This document shows positions 32,975 through 42,084 of a stretch of 64,000 nt of DNA, piece by piece (positions within the stretch are counted from its first letter, which is position 1; every line of letters begins with the position of its first letter). The notes under the pieces are model-generated. The model had not been told where the DNA came from, did not search any database, and worked only from the letters and a program-made list of their open reading frames with translations. This stretch comes from Leifsonia sp. 1010 (GTDB taxonomy: Bacteria > Actinomycetota > Actinomycetes > Actinomycetales > Microbacteriaceae). Both the position numbers and the translations under genes were made by a program. The stretch is taken from assembly GCF_031455295.1 (NCBI RefSeq), contig NZ_JAVDSL010000001.1, positions 434,001-498,000 on the forward strand, written 5' to 3'.

Positions 32975-34039
32975 TTACGGCCGCACGAGCGTCTTGATGG
33001 CGCGGCGCTCGTCCATCGCCGCATACGCCTCGGCGATGTCGGTGAGCGGCACCTCGAGGTCGAACACGCGACCCGGCTCGATGACGCCCGACCAGACGTC
33101 CTGCAGCAGGTCCTCCACGTAATTCCGCACGGGAGCGACCCCGCCGTTGACGCCGATGTTGCTCTGGAACAGCGGGCGGACCGGAAGCTCCGGGCCGCCG
33201 TTCGGCACGCCGACGTAGCCGACCATGCCGCCGGGGCGGGCCGAGCGGATCGCCTGATCCATCGACTCCTTGGTTCCGACGGCCTCGAGCACGCAGTCAG
33301 CCCCGATCCCGTCGAACAGCTCCTTGACCGCCGCGACACCCGCGTCGCCGCGCTCGGCGACGATATCCGTCGCGCCGAACTCGCGGGCGAGCGCCTGGCG
33401 CGTCTCATGCCGCGACATGGCCACGATCCGCGACGCCCCCAGCCGGGTGGAGGCCAGCACAGCGCACAGCCCGACCGCGCCGTCGCCGACCACGACGACG
33501 GTGCTTCCCTCGGTGACCCCGGCGGAGACTGCGGCGTGGTGGCCGGTGCCCATCACATCCGACAGCGTGAGCAGGCTCGGGATGAGCTCGGCGCGCGGGT
33601 ACTCCGGGGTGGCGACGAGCGAGCCGTCGGCGTGCGGAACGCGCACGTACTCGCCCTGGCCGCCGTCGGCGAAGCCGCCGACGCGGTCCTGAGCGCCCCA
33701 CCAGCCGCCATGCAGGCACGACGTGCTGACGCCGTTGCGGCAGTTCACGCACGTCATGTCGCAGTCGTAGAACGGGGCGATGACGAAGTCGCCTGGACGG
33801 ATGGTGCGGACGTTTTCGCCCACCTGCTCGACCACACCGACGAACTCGTGGCCGATCCGCCGCGGTTCGTTGGTCGGCGTCACGCCCCGGTACGGCCAGA
33901 GGTCGCTGCCGCAGACGCAGGCGGCGACGACGCGCACCACGGCGTCGAGGCCGTCGGATCCTGAGCCGGTGTAGAGGGTGGGGGTGGGGACGTCTTCGAG
34001 GCGCACATCGCGCTCTCCGTGGATGACAGCAGCACGCAT
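32975..34039 (-). CDS. Zinc-dependent alcohol dehydrogenase family protein
   Basis: This 354-residue medium-chain dehydrogenase has the catalytic-zinc region CVCGSDLWPYRG (about 41-52) and GHEFVGVVEQVG, a structural-zinc lobe with Cys residues in CDMTCVNCRNGVSTSC (about 93-108), and the nucleotide-binding VVVVGDGAVGLCAV (about 178-191). The ATG at 34037-34039 lies 6 nt after TAGGCT on the minus strand, so the mRNA is probably leaderless. The long hairpin after clpB lies directly upstream, overlapping where a -35 box would be. The substrate is unknown. Confidence 0.88.
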   Translation of the reverse strand: MRAAVIHGERDVRLEDVPTPTLYTGSGSDGLDAVVRVVAACVCGSDLWPYRGVTPTNEPRRIGHEFVGVVEQVGENVRTIRPGDFVIAPFYDCDMTCVNCRNGVSTSCLHGGWWGAQDRVGGFADGGQGEYVRVPHADGSLVATPEYPRAELIPSLLTLSDVMGTGHHAAVSAGVTEGSTVVVVGDGAVGLCAVLASTRLGASRIVAMSRHETRQALAREFGATDIVAERGDAGVAAVKELFDGIGADCVLEAVGTKESMDQAIRSARPGGMVGYVGVPNGGPELPVRPLFQSNIGVNGGVAPVRNYVEDLLQDVWSGVIEPGRVFDLEVPLTDIAEAYAAMDERRAIKTLVRP

Positions 34040-34045
34040 GCTCCG

Positions 34046-34051
34046 AGCCTA
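34046..34051 (-). promoter_or_regulatory. -10 box of a leaderless alcohol dehydrogenase promoter
   Basis: TAGGCT ends 6 nt before the minus-strand ATG (34039). The expected -35 position falls inside the 34054-34097 hairpin. Confidence 0.45.
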
Positions 34052-34053
34052 CG

Positions 34054-34097
34054 CGAAGGGCCCCCATCCGATCCTGGGATCGGATGGGGGCCCTTCG
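34054..34097. terminator. Perfect 21-bp hairpin downstream of clpB
   Basis: The arm starting CGAAGGGCCCCCATCCG (34054-34074) is exactly inverted at 34077-34097, with only TG between. It lies 9 nt after the clpB stop. It should terminate the clpB transcript. Confidence 0.85.
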
Positions 34098-34106
34098 TCG
34101 TGAGCG

Positions 34107-36260
34107 CTACTCGCGGACGGCCGCGACCGTCAGGTGGTCGGCCTCGCGGTCGAGGTCGACCCGGACCAGGTCGCCGTCGCGCACCTCGCCGGCGAGAAGT
34201 GCGGTGGCGAGACGGTCCTCGATCTCGCGCTGCATCAGCCGGCGCAGTGGACGGGCGCCGTAGATCGGGTCGTACCCGCGCTCGGCTAGCCAGGCCCGCG
34301 CATCCGGGGTGACCGCCAGCTCCAGCCGTCGCTCGGTGAGCCGCTGCATCAGGTGGTCGATGCCCAGCTCGACGATCTCGCCCAGCTCCTCCTGCGTGAG
34401 CGCGGAGAACACGACGATGTCGTCGAGACGGTTGACGAACTCCGGCTTGAACGCCTGCCGCACCATCTGGAGCACCGCCTCCTCGCGCTCGGTCGGGTTC
34501 AGCGTCGGGTCGACGAGGAACTGGCTGCCGAGGTTCGAGGTGAGCACCAGGATGGTGTTGCGGAAGTCGACCGTGCGGCCCTGGCCGTCGGTCAGCCGGC
34601 CGTCGTCGAGCACCTGCAGCAGCACGTCGAACACCTCCGGGTGCGCCTTCTCGACCTCGTCGAGCAGGATCACCGAGTACGGACGACGACGAACGGCCTC
34701 GGTCAGCTGACCGCCCTGCTCGTAACCGACGTATCCCGGAGGCGCACCGACGAGGCGTGAGACGGAGAACTTCTCGCCGTACTCGCTCATGTCGATGCGG
34801 ACCATGGCCTTCTCGTCGTCGAACAGGAACGCCGCGAGGGCCTTCGCCAGCTCCGTCTTGCCGACACCGGTCGGGCCGAGGAACAGGAAGGAGCCGGTCG
34901 GGCGGCCCGGGTCGGAGATGCCGGCGCGGGTGCGGCGGACCGCATCCGACACCGCCTGGACGGCCTTCTTCTGGCCGATGATGCGGCGGCCCAGCTCGTG
35001 CTCGAGGTTGAGCAGCTTCTCGGTCTCGCCCTGGGTGAGGCGGTCGACGGGGATGCCGGTCCACGCCGCCACCACGGCGGCGATGTCGTCGGCCGTGACC
35101 TGCTCGTTCACCATGCGCGGGTGCTCGTGCTCGGCCTGCTCGGCCTCCGCCAGCTCCCGCTCGATGCCCGGGATGGTCTCGTACTCGATCCGCGACGCCT
35201 CCTGGTACCGGCCGTCGCGCAGCGCGACGTCACGCCGGGTCTTGGCCTCCTCCAACTGCGACCGCAGTTCGCCGACGCGGTTGAGCGACGCCTTCTCGGC
35301 GCGCCACCGGGCCTGCAGCTCCTCCAGCTGGTCCTCCTGCTGGTGGAGGCGCTCACGCAGCTGCGCGAGGCGCTCCTTGCTGGCGTCGTCCTTCTCCTTC
35401 TTGAGGGCGAACTCCTCCAGCTTCATGCGCTCCACCTGGCGCTGGAGGGTATCGATCTCGACCGGGGCCGAGTCGATCTCCATCTTCAGCCGGGAGGCGG
35501 CCTCGTCGATCAGGTCGATCGCCTTGTCCGGCAGCTGCCGGGCGGTGATGTACCGGTTCGAGAGGGATGCCGCGGCGACGAGCGCGGAGTCCTCGATGGT
35601 GACCCCATGGTGGGCTTCGTAGCGGCCCTTCAGGCCACGGAGGATGGCGACGGTGTCCTCCACGGACGGCTCGCCGACGTAGACCTGCTGGAAGCGGCGC
35701 TCGAGGGCCGCGTCCTTCTCGATGAACTCGCGGTACTCGTTAAGTGTGGTCGCTCCGATCAGGCGCAGCTCACCGCGGGCGAGCATCGGCTTCAGCATGT
35801 TGGAGGCCGCGACCGACCCCTCCCCGCCGCCTGCACCCATCAGGATGTGCAGCTCGTCGACGAAAGTGATGATCTGGCCCTCGGCGTCGTTGATCTCCTT
35901 GAGGACGGCCTTCAGCCGCTCCTCGAACTGGCCGCGGTACATCGCGCCCGCGACGAGCGCGGAGAGGTCGAGGGCGACCAGCTGCTTCCCCTTCAGCGAG
36001 TCGGCCACGTCCCCCGCGACGATGCGCTGGGCGAGGCCTTCGACGACCGCGGTCTTTCCGACGCCGGGCTCGCCGATGAGCACGGGGTTGTTCTTGGTGC
36101 GCCGGGTCAGCACCTGGCTGACACGACGGATCTCGGCATCCCGCCCGATCACCGGGTCGAGCTTGCCGCTCTTGGCGATCTCCGTGAGGTTCACGCCGTA
36201 CTGTTCGAGAGCGCTCTTCGCCTCCTCCTGCGTGGAGGGCGCGCCCTGCATGTTCGCCAT
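34107..36260 (-). CDS. clpB: ClpB-type AAA+ disaggregase lacking the N-terminal domain
   Basis: This Hsp100 chaperone unfolds aggregated proteins together with DnaK. The 717-residue protein starts [20 protein letters not shown] and goes straight into NBD1 (Walker A GEPGVGKT at 63-70, FVDELH Walker B). The coiled-coil middle domain (about 290-400, [20 protein letters not shown]) and NBD2 ([17 protein letters not shown]) follow. The usual N-domain of about 140 residues is absent, and no upstream in-frame coding sequence supplies it. AAAGGAAC precedes the ATG. The HAIR box at 36292-36312 puts it under HspR, encoded at 55224. Confidence 0.93.
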   Translation of the reverse strand: MANMQGAPSTQEEAKSALEQYGVNLTEIAKSGKLDPVIGRDAEIRRVSQVLTRRTKNNPVLIGEPGVGKTAVVEGLAQRIVAGDVADSLKGKQLVALDLSALVAGAMYRGQFEERLKAVLKEINDAEGQIITFVDELHILMGAGGGEGSVAASNMLKPMLARGELRLIGATTLNEYREFIEKDAALERRFQQVYVGEPSVEDTVAILRGLKGRYEAHHGVTIEDSALVAAASLSNRYITARQLPDKAIDLIDEAASRLKMEIDSAPVEIDTLQRQVERMKLEEFALKKEKDDASKERLAQLRERLHQQEDQLEELQARWRAEKASLNRVGELRSQLEEAKTRRDVALRDGRYQEASRIEYETIPGIERELAEAEQAEHEHPRMVNEQVTADDIAAVVAAWTGIPVDRLTQGETEKLLNLEHELGRRIIGQKKAVQAVSDAVRRTRAGISDPGRPTGSFLFLGPTGVGKTELAKALAAFLFDDEKAMVRIDMSEYGEKFSVSRLVGAPPGYVGYEQGGQLTEAVRRRPYSVILLDEVEKAHPEVFDVLLQVLDDGRLTDGQGRTVDFRNTILVLTSNLGSQFLVDPTLNPTEREEAVLQMVRQAFKPEFVNRLDDIVVFSALTQEELGEIVELGIDHLMQRLTERRLELAVTPDARAWLAERGYDPIYGARPLRRLMQREIEDRLATALLAGEVRDGDLVRVDLDREADHLTVAAVRE

Positions 36261-36291
36261 GTGGTTCCTTTCCCCGTTCTCTGTGGGCAAA

Positions 36292-36312
36292 CTTGAGTCT
36301 ACTAGGCTCAAC
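36292..36312. promoter_or_regulatory. HAIR box (HspR operator) upstream of clpB
   Basis: CTTGAGT-N7-GCTCAAC differs from the consensus CTTGAGT-N7-ACTCAAG at two positions. It is 31 nt upstream of the clpB ATG. The same element occurs twice before dnaK. Confidence 0.88.
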
Positions 36313-36362
36313 TTTGATTGGCGAGGGGATATTCCGGATGAGGCGGGCGTTTTTTCGTCCGG

Positions 36363-36755
36363 TCACCGCGCATCCGGGGCCGCGTCGAGGCGCCACCGGT
36401 CGAGGTCTCCCCAGGCCTCCGCGATGAGTCCGCCGGCCAGCCGATACTGGGCGAACTCCTGGATGCGAATGCGTCGGGCGCCGTCGGCCGAAGTGGCGGT
36501 GTCTATGAGACGGGCGGCGATGCGGTCGCCGTCCACCACGAGCTCCTCGAGCGTCCAGCGGAAATCGGGGAACAGCTCGACGACCCCGGCCAGCCCCGCG
36601 CCGTACTCGTGGATGCCGACGCGCACGCCGTTGACGCGAACGTCCGGCGCGACGAACGCGTCCAGCTCGTCGAAGCGGTGCTCGTTGCAGCGGTCGAGGT
36701 AGTGCCGGTAGCGCTCCTCGACGACCGCGCGGTCGTCAGCTGGTTCGGCATCCAT
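36363..36755 (-). CDS. SnoaL/NTF2-like protein
   Basis: This is a small cone-shaped alpha+beta protein of 130 residues, similar to ester-cyclase/SnoaL-like proteins. It has an N-terminal helix with [20 protein letters not shown], then [40 protein letters not shown], and a final strand [13 protein letters not shown]. The His/Asp pattern is like SnoaL, but the substrate is unknown. Two starts are possible, ATG at 36755 or 36764, and neither has a clear ribosome-binding site. It is divergent from the HNH nuclease gene. Confidence 0.78.
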   Translation of the reverse strand: MDAEPADDRAVVEERYRHYLDRCNEHRFDELDAFVAPDVRVNGVRVGIHEYGAGLAGVVELFPDFRWTLEELVVDGDRIAARLIDTATSADGARRIRIQEFAQYRLAGGLIAEAWGDLDRWRLDAAPDAR

Positions 36756-36843
36756 GCCGCGCATTCTGGCACGGTGAACGCTTCGCGTCCGCCCCTGGCG
36801 TGCCTCCACCCGGTGTCGGAGGCGGCGCATAGGATCGCATCTC

Positions 36844-37620
36844 GTGCGCCAGACGGATCAGGAACGGACGAGGCGGAGGCTGTCCGCCTCCGCCGCGCTT
36901 GTGGCCGCCGCGTTGCTCCTGGCCGGATGCTCCGTCGTCGTGAGCGCCGCGGAGCCGGCGGGCACGGTTGCGACTCCGCCTGCGTCTTCGCCGGCTACCG
37001 TGCCAGCGTCGGCGGCACCCGCCGGCTCGATCGACGCCCGAACCCTGCTGGCCACGCTCCCGGTCAAGGGAAAGGCGCCGAAGACCGGCTACGACCGGGT
37101 CGGCGACTTCGGCCCGGCGTGGGATCTGCCCGGGCAGCCCTGCTCGACGCGGGACCTCATCCTCGCCCGCGACCTGACCGACGTCGTCCGGGACGGCCCC
37201 TGCAAGGTCACCTCCGGCACCCTCCACGACCCGTACACGGGGAAGACGATCAGCTTCCGCCGCGGCGTCGCGACCTCGGCCGAGGTGCAGATCGACCACC
37301 GCGTCCCGCTCGCCAACGCCTGGCAGACCGGCGCCCAGCAGCTCACCTTCGAGCAACGGCGGCAGCTCGCGAACGATCCGCTGAACCTCGTGGCGGTCGA
37401 CGGGCCGACGAACGCGAAGAAGTCCGACGGGGATGCTGCAACCTGGCTTCCGCCGGTGAAGCCGTACCGGTGCGAATACGTGGCGGCGCAGGTCGCCGTG
37501 AAGGCCCGGTACCACCTGTGGGTCGCTCCGGCCGAGCACGACGCGATCGACCGCATCCTGGCGGGATGCGCGCCCGTGATGGTGCCCCAGCCCGGGACCA
37601 CGGCGCCCGCGGGGCGGTAG
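36844..37620 (+). CDS. Secreted HNH (DUF1524/GmrSD C-terminal-like) nuclease lipoprotein
   Basis: This is a 258-residue exported protein with signal peptide and lipobox LLLAGC (Cys29), then an Ala/Pro/Ser linker to about 62. The nuclease core is visible: QIDHRVPLANAW (D151, H152), then NDPLNLVAVDGPTNAKKSDG (N181, N190, K192/193) and WLPP. That is the DUF1524 His-Asn pattern. Cys100 and Cys120 may pair. Related proteins are extracellular nucleases in many actinobacteria. The GTG start is 8 nt past TAGGAT. It may serve nutrient DNA scavenging or competition. Confidence 0.85.
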   Translation: MRQTDQERTRRRLSASAALVAAALLLAGCSVVVSAAEPAGTVATPPASSPATVPASAAPAGSIDARTLLATLPVKGKAPKTGYDRVGDFGPAWDLPGQPCSTRDLILARDLTDVVRDGPCKVTSGTLHDPYTGKTISFRRGVATSAEVQIDHRVPLANAWQTGAQQLTFEQRRQLANDPLNLVAVDGPTNAKKSDGDAATWLPPVKPYRCEYVAAQVAVKARYHLWVAPAEHDAIDRILAGCAPVMVPQPGTTAPAGR

Positions 37621-37629
37621 CCTGTCGCC

Positions 37630-37974
37630 ATGGTGGATCCGGCCGACCTGCGCGTGGTGCTGATGGACAGCCAGACGGCCGCGACCCTGGCCCAGGTGCT
37701 GCCGCTGCTGCTGCTGACCCTGATGGTGGAGCTGCGGCGCGTGGAGGTGCACCGCCGCGGTCACAACGTCCGGACGACCCGCGTGCTGCTCGGGCTGTTC
37801 TTCATCGCGTTCGGCGTGGTCGAGACCGTCTTCGTGCTCTCGATCGACGGGGCGCTCATCCCCTTCACCTGGAGCGACCTCATCGCGGCGCTCAGCATCT
37901 TCGCCCTGCTGGCGCTGCTCTTCGTGCTGTCCCTGCTCGACTCGCCGTCGCGCCGCAAGCACGACGAGGCGTGA
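37630..37974 (+). CDS. Small membrane protein, unknown function
   Basis: The 114-residue product has three membrane spans, at about 13-33 (ATLAQVLPLLLLTLMVEL), 50-72 (LLGLFFIAFGVVETVFVLSI) and 80-105 (DLIAALSIFALLALLFVLSL). A basic loop, RRVEVHRRGHNVRTTR, lies between the first two. The ATG is exactly 6 nt past TAGCCT (37618-37623), so it is probably leaderless and has its own promoter overlapping the end of the HNH gene. No family is recognised. Confidence 0.75.
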   Translation: MVDPADLRVVLMDSQTAATLAQVLPLLLLTLMVELRRVEVHRRGHNVRTTRVLLGLFFIAFGVVETVFVLSIDGALIPFTWSDLIAALSIFALLALLFVLSLLDSPSRRKHDEA

Positions 37975-37999
37975 CCGGGCTTTCCGGGTCAGCGCAGCG

Positions 38000-38581
38000 T
38001 CACCGACGCACACGGTAACGCAGGTGGAGCACGCCGTCCCCCTGGACGACCTCCTCCGGTCCCTCGAGGAGGTGCTGCGCTGCGACGGACCCGAAGAAAC
38101 GCTTTCCGGCGCCGAGCACGACGGGTGCCACATCCATCCGGACCTCGTCGATGAGGCCCGCGGCGAGCGCCTGGCCGCCGACATCTCCCGCTGCGACCTC
38201 GACCACGCGGTCTCCCGCGAGCTCCTGGGCGGTGTGCATGGCGGCCTCGATGCCGTCGACGAACGTGAACGGAGCGTCGGGGAACCAGCCCTCCGGCCGG
38301 CCCCGGTGGGTCACGACGACGACGTGCCCGACGCCGCCCGGGGGCACCCCGTCCCACCCGTCCGTCATGTCGAAGACGTGGCGGCCGACGATGGTCACCC
38401 CGATCCCGTCCCAGTAGGGCCGGACGTAGTCGTACGACGCGTGCGACACCTTCAGCACGCCGCTGTCGTCCAGCGGTACGTCACCGCCTAGCAACCAGTC
38501 GAACAGCGGCCCGGGCTGGTCGTCCGCGTCGGCGATGAAGCCGTCCACCGACACGGATGCGTACAGCACGGTCTTGCCCAC
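38000..38581 (-). CDS. Dihydrofolate reductase family protein (RibD C-terminal-like)
   Basis: This 193-residue protein has the RibD_C fold: an N-terminal strand VLYASVSVDGFIADADDQPG, GVTIVGRHVFDMTDGWDG, VVVTHRGRPEGW, VDGIEAAMHTAQELAGDRVV and the closing DEVRMDVAPVVLGAGKRFFG. Proteins of this group are often annotated as reductases of unknown substrate, and it is unlikely to be the true folate enzyme. The start is GTG at 38579-38581. It is divergent from the MerR regulator. Confidence 0.85.
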   Translation of the reverse strand: MGKTVLYASVSVDGFIADADDQPGPLFDWLLGGDVPLDDSGVLKVSHASYDYVRPYWDGIGVTIVGRHVFDMTDGWDGVPPGGVGHVVVVTHRGRPEGWFPDAPFTFVDGIEAAMHTAQELAGDRVVEVAAGDVGGQALAAGLIDEVRMDVAPVVLGAGKRFFGSVAAQHLLEGPEEVVQGDGVLHLRYRVRR

Positions 38582-38635
38582 GGTGTCTCCTCGCCTCGGG
38601 TCCTCCCACGTTAGCGTCTGGTTCGCAAAGGTACT

Positions 38636-38664
38636 GGTAGTGGCGCTACCGGTAGTGCTACTAT
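38636..38664 (+). promoter_or_regulatory. MerR-type operator-promoter of the 38671 regulator
   Basis: GGTAG-TGGCG-CTACC (38636-38650) is a 15-bp palindrome, followed by a second GGTAG-TG-CTACT (38651-38662). TACTAT (38659-38664) is a -10 box 6 nt before the GTG start. An operator placed over the spacer is the usual MerR arrangement and suggests autoregulation. Confidence 0.65.
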
Positions 38665-38670
38665 CAGCGC

Positions 38671-39300
38671 GTGCTGATCACCGAACTCGCCGAACGCTCC
38701 TCGACTCCCGCCGCCACGATCAAGTACTACGTGCGGGAAGGGCTGCTGCCCGCGGGCGAACGCGTGGGCGGCAACCGCACCATCTACAGCGAGGAGCACG
38801 AGCGCCGGCTGCGGCTGATCCGCGCCATGCTCGAGGTGGGCAAGCTGTCCATCGCCTCCGTCAAGACCATCCTGAACGCACTGGATGAGCCGGGCGCCCC
38901 CATCGCCCACACCTTCGACGTCGCGCAGCAGGCGCTCTCGCGCTCCGCCGTCTCGGACGTCGCCGAACCGACGCCCGAGGCACTCGCGCGAGTGGATGCG
39001 GTCGCCGCCCGCGCCGGCTGGACCGACTGCGACGACAACATCGGCCGCGAGATCGCCGCCCGCGTGATCGACGCGTTCGCCGGCTCGGGGTTTCCCCTCC
39101 CGGACGACTATCTCGACCGCTACGCCGCCGCCGCGCGCATCCACGCCGAAGCCGACCTGGGCGCGGTCGCCACCCTGCCCGACCCGTCGCGCATGACCGA
39201 GCTCATGGTGATCGGCACCGTGCTCGGCGACACCCTCTCGCTCGGCCTGCGCCGTATGGCGCAGGCCGTCGTCACCGAAGAAAGAAGAAGAAGCTCATGA
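38671..39300 (+). CDS. MerR-family transcriptional regulator
   Basis: This 209-residue regulator has the winged helix at residues 1-70 (MLITELAERSSTPAATIKYY, then REGLLPAGERVGGNRTIYSE, RRLRLIRAMLEVGKLSIASV). A long helix and an unrecognised helical effector domain (about 95-205, with WTDCDDNIGREIAARVIDAF) follow. It is probably leaderless from TACTAT. Its stop overlaps the next gene by 4 nt (ATGA), so the membrane protein at 39297 is its co-translated partner. The signal it senses is not known. Confidence 0.87.
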   Translation: MLITELAERSSTPAATIKYYVREGLLPAGERVGGNRTIYSEEHERRLRLIRAMLEVGKLSIASVKTILNALDEPGAPIAHTFDVAQQALSRSAVSDVAEPTPEALARVDAVAARAGWTDCDDNIGREIAARVIDAFAGSGFPLPDDYLDRYAAAARIHAEADLGAVATLPDPSRMTELMVIGTVLGDTLSLGLRRMAQAVVTEERRRSS

Positions 39301-40238
39301 AGGCCGTCTTCGCCTGGCACCGTCCGTTGATGACGGTGGCCGCTCTGATGATCGTCAGCACGGTCGTCTGCCTCGTCGGACTGCTGGTCGACCCGCGCCA
39401 GATCGCCGGTATGGAGGCGTGGGCCAAGCCGCTCAAGTTCTCCCTCTCCATCCTGCTGTACAGCGTGACCTGGGCCTGGCTCATCGCCCACCTTCCGCGG
39501 TGGCGCCGGATCGCCCACGTCGCAGGGACCGTCGTCGCCGTCGCCCTCATCGTCGAGCAGGTGCTGATCGTGGGTGCCGCCGCTGCAGGGACGACGAGCC
39601 ACTTCAACGTCTCGACGCCCCTCGCCAGCGCGGTCTGGGGCGTCATGGCGATCTCCATCACCACGCTCTACGTGTGCACGTTCGTCACCACGATCGCGGT
39701 GTTCTTCCTGCGGCTGAGCACGCGGTCGACGACCATCGCCGTGCGCGCCGGCGCCCTGATCGCGCTGGCCGGGATGGGGCTCGCGTACCTGATGACCGGG
39801 CCGACCGCGGCACAGCTGGCCGACTTCCGGGGCATCGCCGGCGCACACACCGTCGGACTCGCCGACGGCGGCCCGGGCCTCCCGGTGCTCGGCTGGAGCA
39901 CCGTGGGCGGCGACCTGCGCATCCCGCACTTCATCGGGATGCACGCCCTGCAGCTGCTACCACTGCTCGCGGTGCTGCTCGGGTGGCTCGGCCGGCGCTG
40001 GCATCCGCTGGCCGACGACCGGGTGCGCACGCGCCTCGTCGTCGTGGCGACCGCGGCCTACGCGGCCGTGCTCGCTCTCGTCACCGTGCAGGCGCTCGCG
40101 GGGCAGTCGATCGTCCGCCCCGACGGCGTCTTCCTCGCCGCGGGCTGGACGATCGCCGTCGCGGCGCTCCTGGCCGCCGCCGCCATTCTCACCTTCCGCC
40201 CGCGCCCCCTCCCGTCCCCCACCGTCGCCCCCGCCTGA
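39297..40238 (+). CDS. Multi-span membrane protein coupled to a MerR regulator
   Basis: The 313-residue product has about seven or eight spans (for example residues 11-31, 47-66, 72-95, 110-139, 148-166, 205-229 and 240-300). External or loop segments include HFNVSTPLASAVWG and GGPGLPVLGWSTVGGDLRIP, followed by HFIGMHALQLLPLLAVLLGW with two His residues. I do not recognise the family. The ATGA overlap ties it to the MerR regulator, so it is probably the output of that regulator. It could be a transporter, a sensor or an envelope-stress protein. Confidence 0.78.
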   Translation: MKAVFAWHRPLMTVAALMIVSTVVCLVGLLVDPRQIAGMEAWAKPLKFSLSILLYSVTWAWLIAHLPRWRRIAHVAGTVVAVALIVEQVLIVGAAAAGTTSHFNVSTPLASAVWGVMAISITTLYVCTFVTTIAVFFLRLSTRSTTIAVRAGALIALAGMGLAYLMTGPTAAQLADFRGIAGAHTVGLADGGPGLPVLGWSTVGGDLRIPHFIGMHALQLLPLLAVLLGWLGRRWHPLADDRVRTRLVVVATAAYAAVLALVTVQALAGQSIVRPDGVFLAAGWTIAVAALLAAAAILTFRPRPLPSPTVAPA

Positions 40239-40249
40239 ACTCCCTCCCA

Positions 40250-40318
40250 AGCCAACAGCTCCTGAGTTTTTCGCCGTTTTTGAGACGGAAAGGCGGAAAA
40301 ACTCAGGAGCTGTTGGCT
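40250..40318. repeat. Long inverted repeat between convergent genes
   Basis: AGCCAACAGCTCCTGAGTTT at 40250 begins an arm of about 26 nt that is mirrored at 40292-40318 with one base inserted. The arm contains a T5 run, and the loop has a small inner CCGT/ACGG pair. It lies between the 3' ends of the 39297 gene and the APC permease. Confidence 0.85.
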
Positions 40319-40337
40319 GGGGTGGCGAGCGCCGGGG

Positions 40338-41861
40338 TCAGCGAGCGGCGGGGTCGCGGTCGTCGACGTTCGCGGGGGCGGCGGCGTCGAGCTCGTCGGG
40401 GAGCTCGAGCGGACGCCGCGTGTAGTACCCGCGCGCCTTGCGGTAGAAGAGCGCGATCGGCACGACACCGAGGACGATCAGCCCGAGCCCGAGGATGTTG
40501 ACGACGATCGCGTCGTCCTGGAAGTTCTGCACGATTCCCATCACGAACATCACGCCCATGAACACCGCACCGGCCGCCGGCCACAGCCCGATGAGGATGA
40601 AGTTCTTCACCGACTTCAGCAGCACCTTCCGGTAGGCGACCACCACGGCCACTCCGGCGAGCGTGTAGTAGAACGCGATCTGGATGCCGATGGACAGGAT
40701 GGCGTTGTTCATGATCTCGCCGACGTTGCCGACGAAGTTCGATCCGACGAAGAGCACGATCGACACCCCGACGACGACCAGCGTCGCGAAGGCCGGCGTG
40801 CGCCACTTCGGGTGGATGCGGCCGAAGGCCTTCGGGATGGTGTTGTCGCGTCCCATCGAGAACAGCGTCCGGGTGACCTGGATGAGCGTCGTCTCCAGCG
40901 TCGCGATGGTCGACAGCGCGACGGCGATCACCAGCACCTTCCCGCCGATGCCCGGCCACACGGCGTCGCCGAGCACGGACAGCACGTTGGCACTGTGCTC
41001 CTCGATCGTCTTCTGCGGCAGGATCACCAGCGTCGCGATCGTGAAGATCTCGAACAGCAGGAAGACGATGATGACACCGATGATGCCGGCCGACCCGGCG
41101 TTCTTGTGGCCGTCCTTCGTCTCCTCGTTGAGGTTGGCGGACACATCCCAGCCCCAGAAGTAGAACGCCGCGACCAGCGCGGCCGACACGAAGACCCCCT
41201 GGCCGGTGAGGTGCTGGAAGCCCAGCCAGTCCCACGAGAACGACGGCCCGGCGTGAGCCGAGGTGGCCGCCCGCACGATCATCAGAACGGCGAAGAGCAC
41301 GAGGATGCCCACCTCGATGACCGACATGATCCACTGCGCCCGCGCGGTGACGTGCACGCCGAACAGCACGCACGCCGCCATGACGAGGAACCAGAGCGCG
41401 CCGACACCGGTGATGAGCGGAACGTTCTCGGCCTGCTCCGGAGCGAACAGCGTGACCGTCATGGCCCCGGCGGGCAGCGCGCCCGCGACCATGAAGATCG
41501 TCGCCGAGATGACCAGCGCCCAGCCGGAGAGGAAGCCGAGGATGGGGTGCAGCGCCCGTGCGACCCACGAGTAGGCGGCGCCCGCGTTCACGTCGAGCCG
41601 TCCGAGGTACAGGAACGCCCAGGCGATGCCGAGCATCGGGATGCCGCACCACAGCAGCGCGGCGGGAGCGCCGAGGGCGGCGGCCCCGACGAGGGTCGCC
41701 GTCGTCGCGGCGATCGAGTAGGCGGGTGCGCTGCCCGCGACAGCCATCACGATGGATCCGGCGGCGCTCACTCCGTCGGCCGCGAGGGCGTGGTGGTCTC
41801 CCCGGTGCTGGTCGGCGTCGCCTCCGTGCGAGGCGTCCGGCCGGGAACTGGTCTGCGTCAT
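40338..41861 (-). CDS. APC superfamily amino acid permease
   Basis: This is a 507-residue transporter with about 12-14 spans after a His/Asp-rich tail (1-25). TM1 carries GSIVMAVAGSAPAYSIAATT, and AAFYFWGWDVSANLNEETKD matches the TM6 motif of APC permeases of the amino acid/polyamine group. GGGAGAG precedes the ATG by 4 nt. The substrate is not determined. The 258-bp region upstream separates it from the divergent GDPD gene. Confidence 0.88.
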   Translation of the reverse strand: MTQTSSRPDASHGGDADQHRGDHHALAADGVSAAGSIVMAVAGSAPAYSIAATTATLVGAAALGAPAALLWCGIPMLGIAWAFLYLGRLDVNAGAAYSWVARALHPILGFLSGWALVISATIFMVAGALPAGAMTVTLFAPEQAENVPLITGVGALWFLVMAACVLFGVHVTARAQWIMSVIEVGILVLFAVLMIVRAATSAHAGPSFSWDWLGFQHLTGQGVFVSAALVAAFYFWGWDVSANLNEETKDGHKNAGSAGIIGVIIVFLLFEIFTIATLVILPQKTIEEHSANVLSVLGDAVWPGIGGKVLVIAVALSTIATLETTLIQVTRTLFSMGRDNTIPKAFGRIHPKWRTPAFATLVVVGVSIVLFVGSNFVGNVGEIMNNAILSIGIQIAFYYTLAGVAVVVAYRKVLLKSVKNFILIGLWPAAGAVFMGVMFVMGIVQNFQDDAIVVNILGLGLIVLGVVPIALFYRKARGYYTRRPLELPDELDAAAPANVDDRDPAAR

Positions 41862-42084
41862 TGCTCTCCCTGGCTTCGAGGGTCGCTGGTCGACGGGCGG
41901 GGGCGCGACGTCGGTGTGCGACAGGGGGACGTTAGCAACATCCGGCCCGAAGGACAAGCGAAAGACGACGGATTCGGTTGCCGATTTACTGATCGCACCC
42001 TGAAAACGTTGTGAATGTCCATATCCGCAACGGAACGGGTTGCCATGCATGCCGGACGCCGCGCTCCACCCCCGAGCGGGTCGC

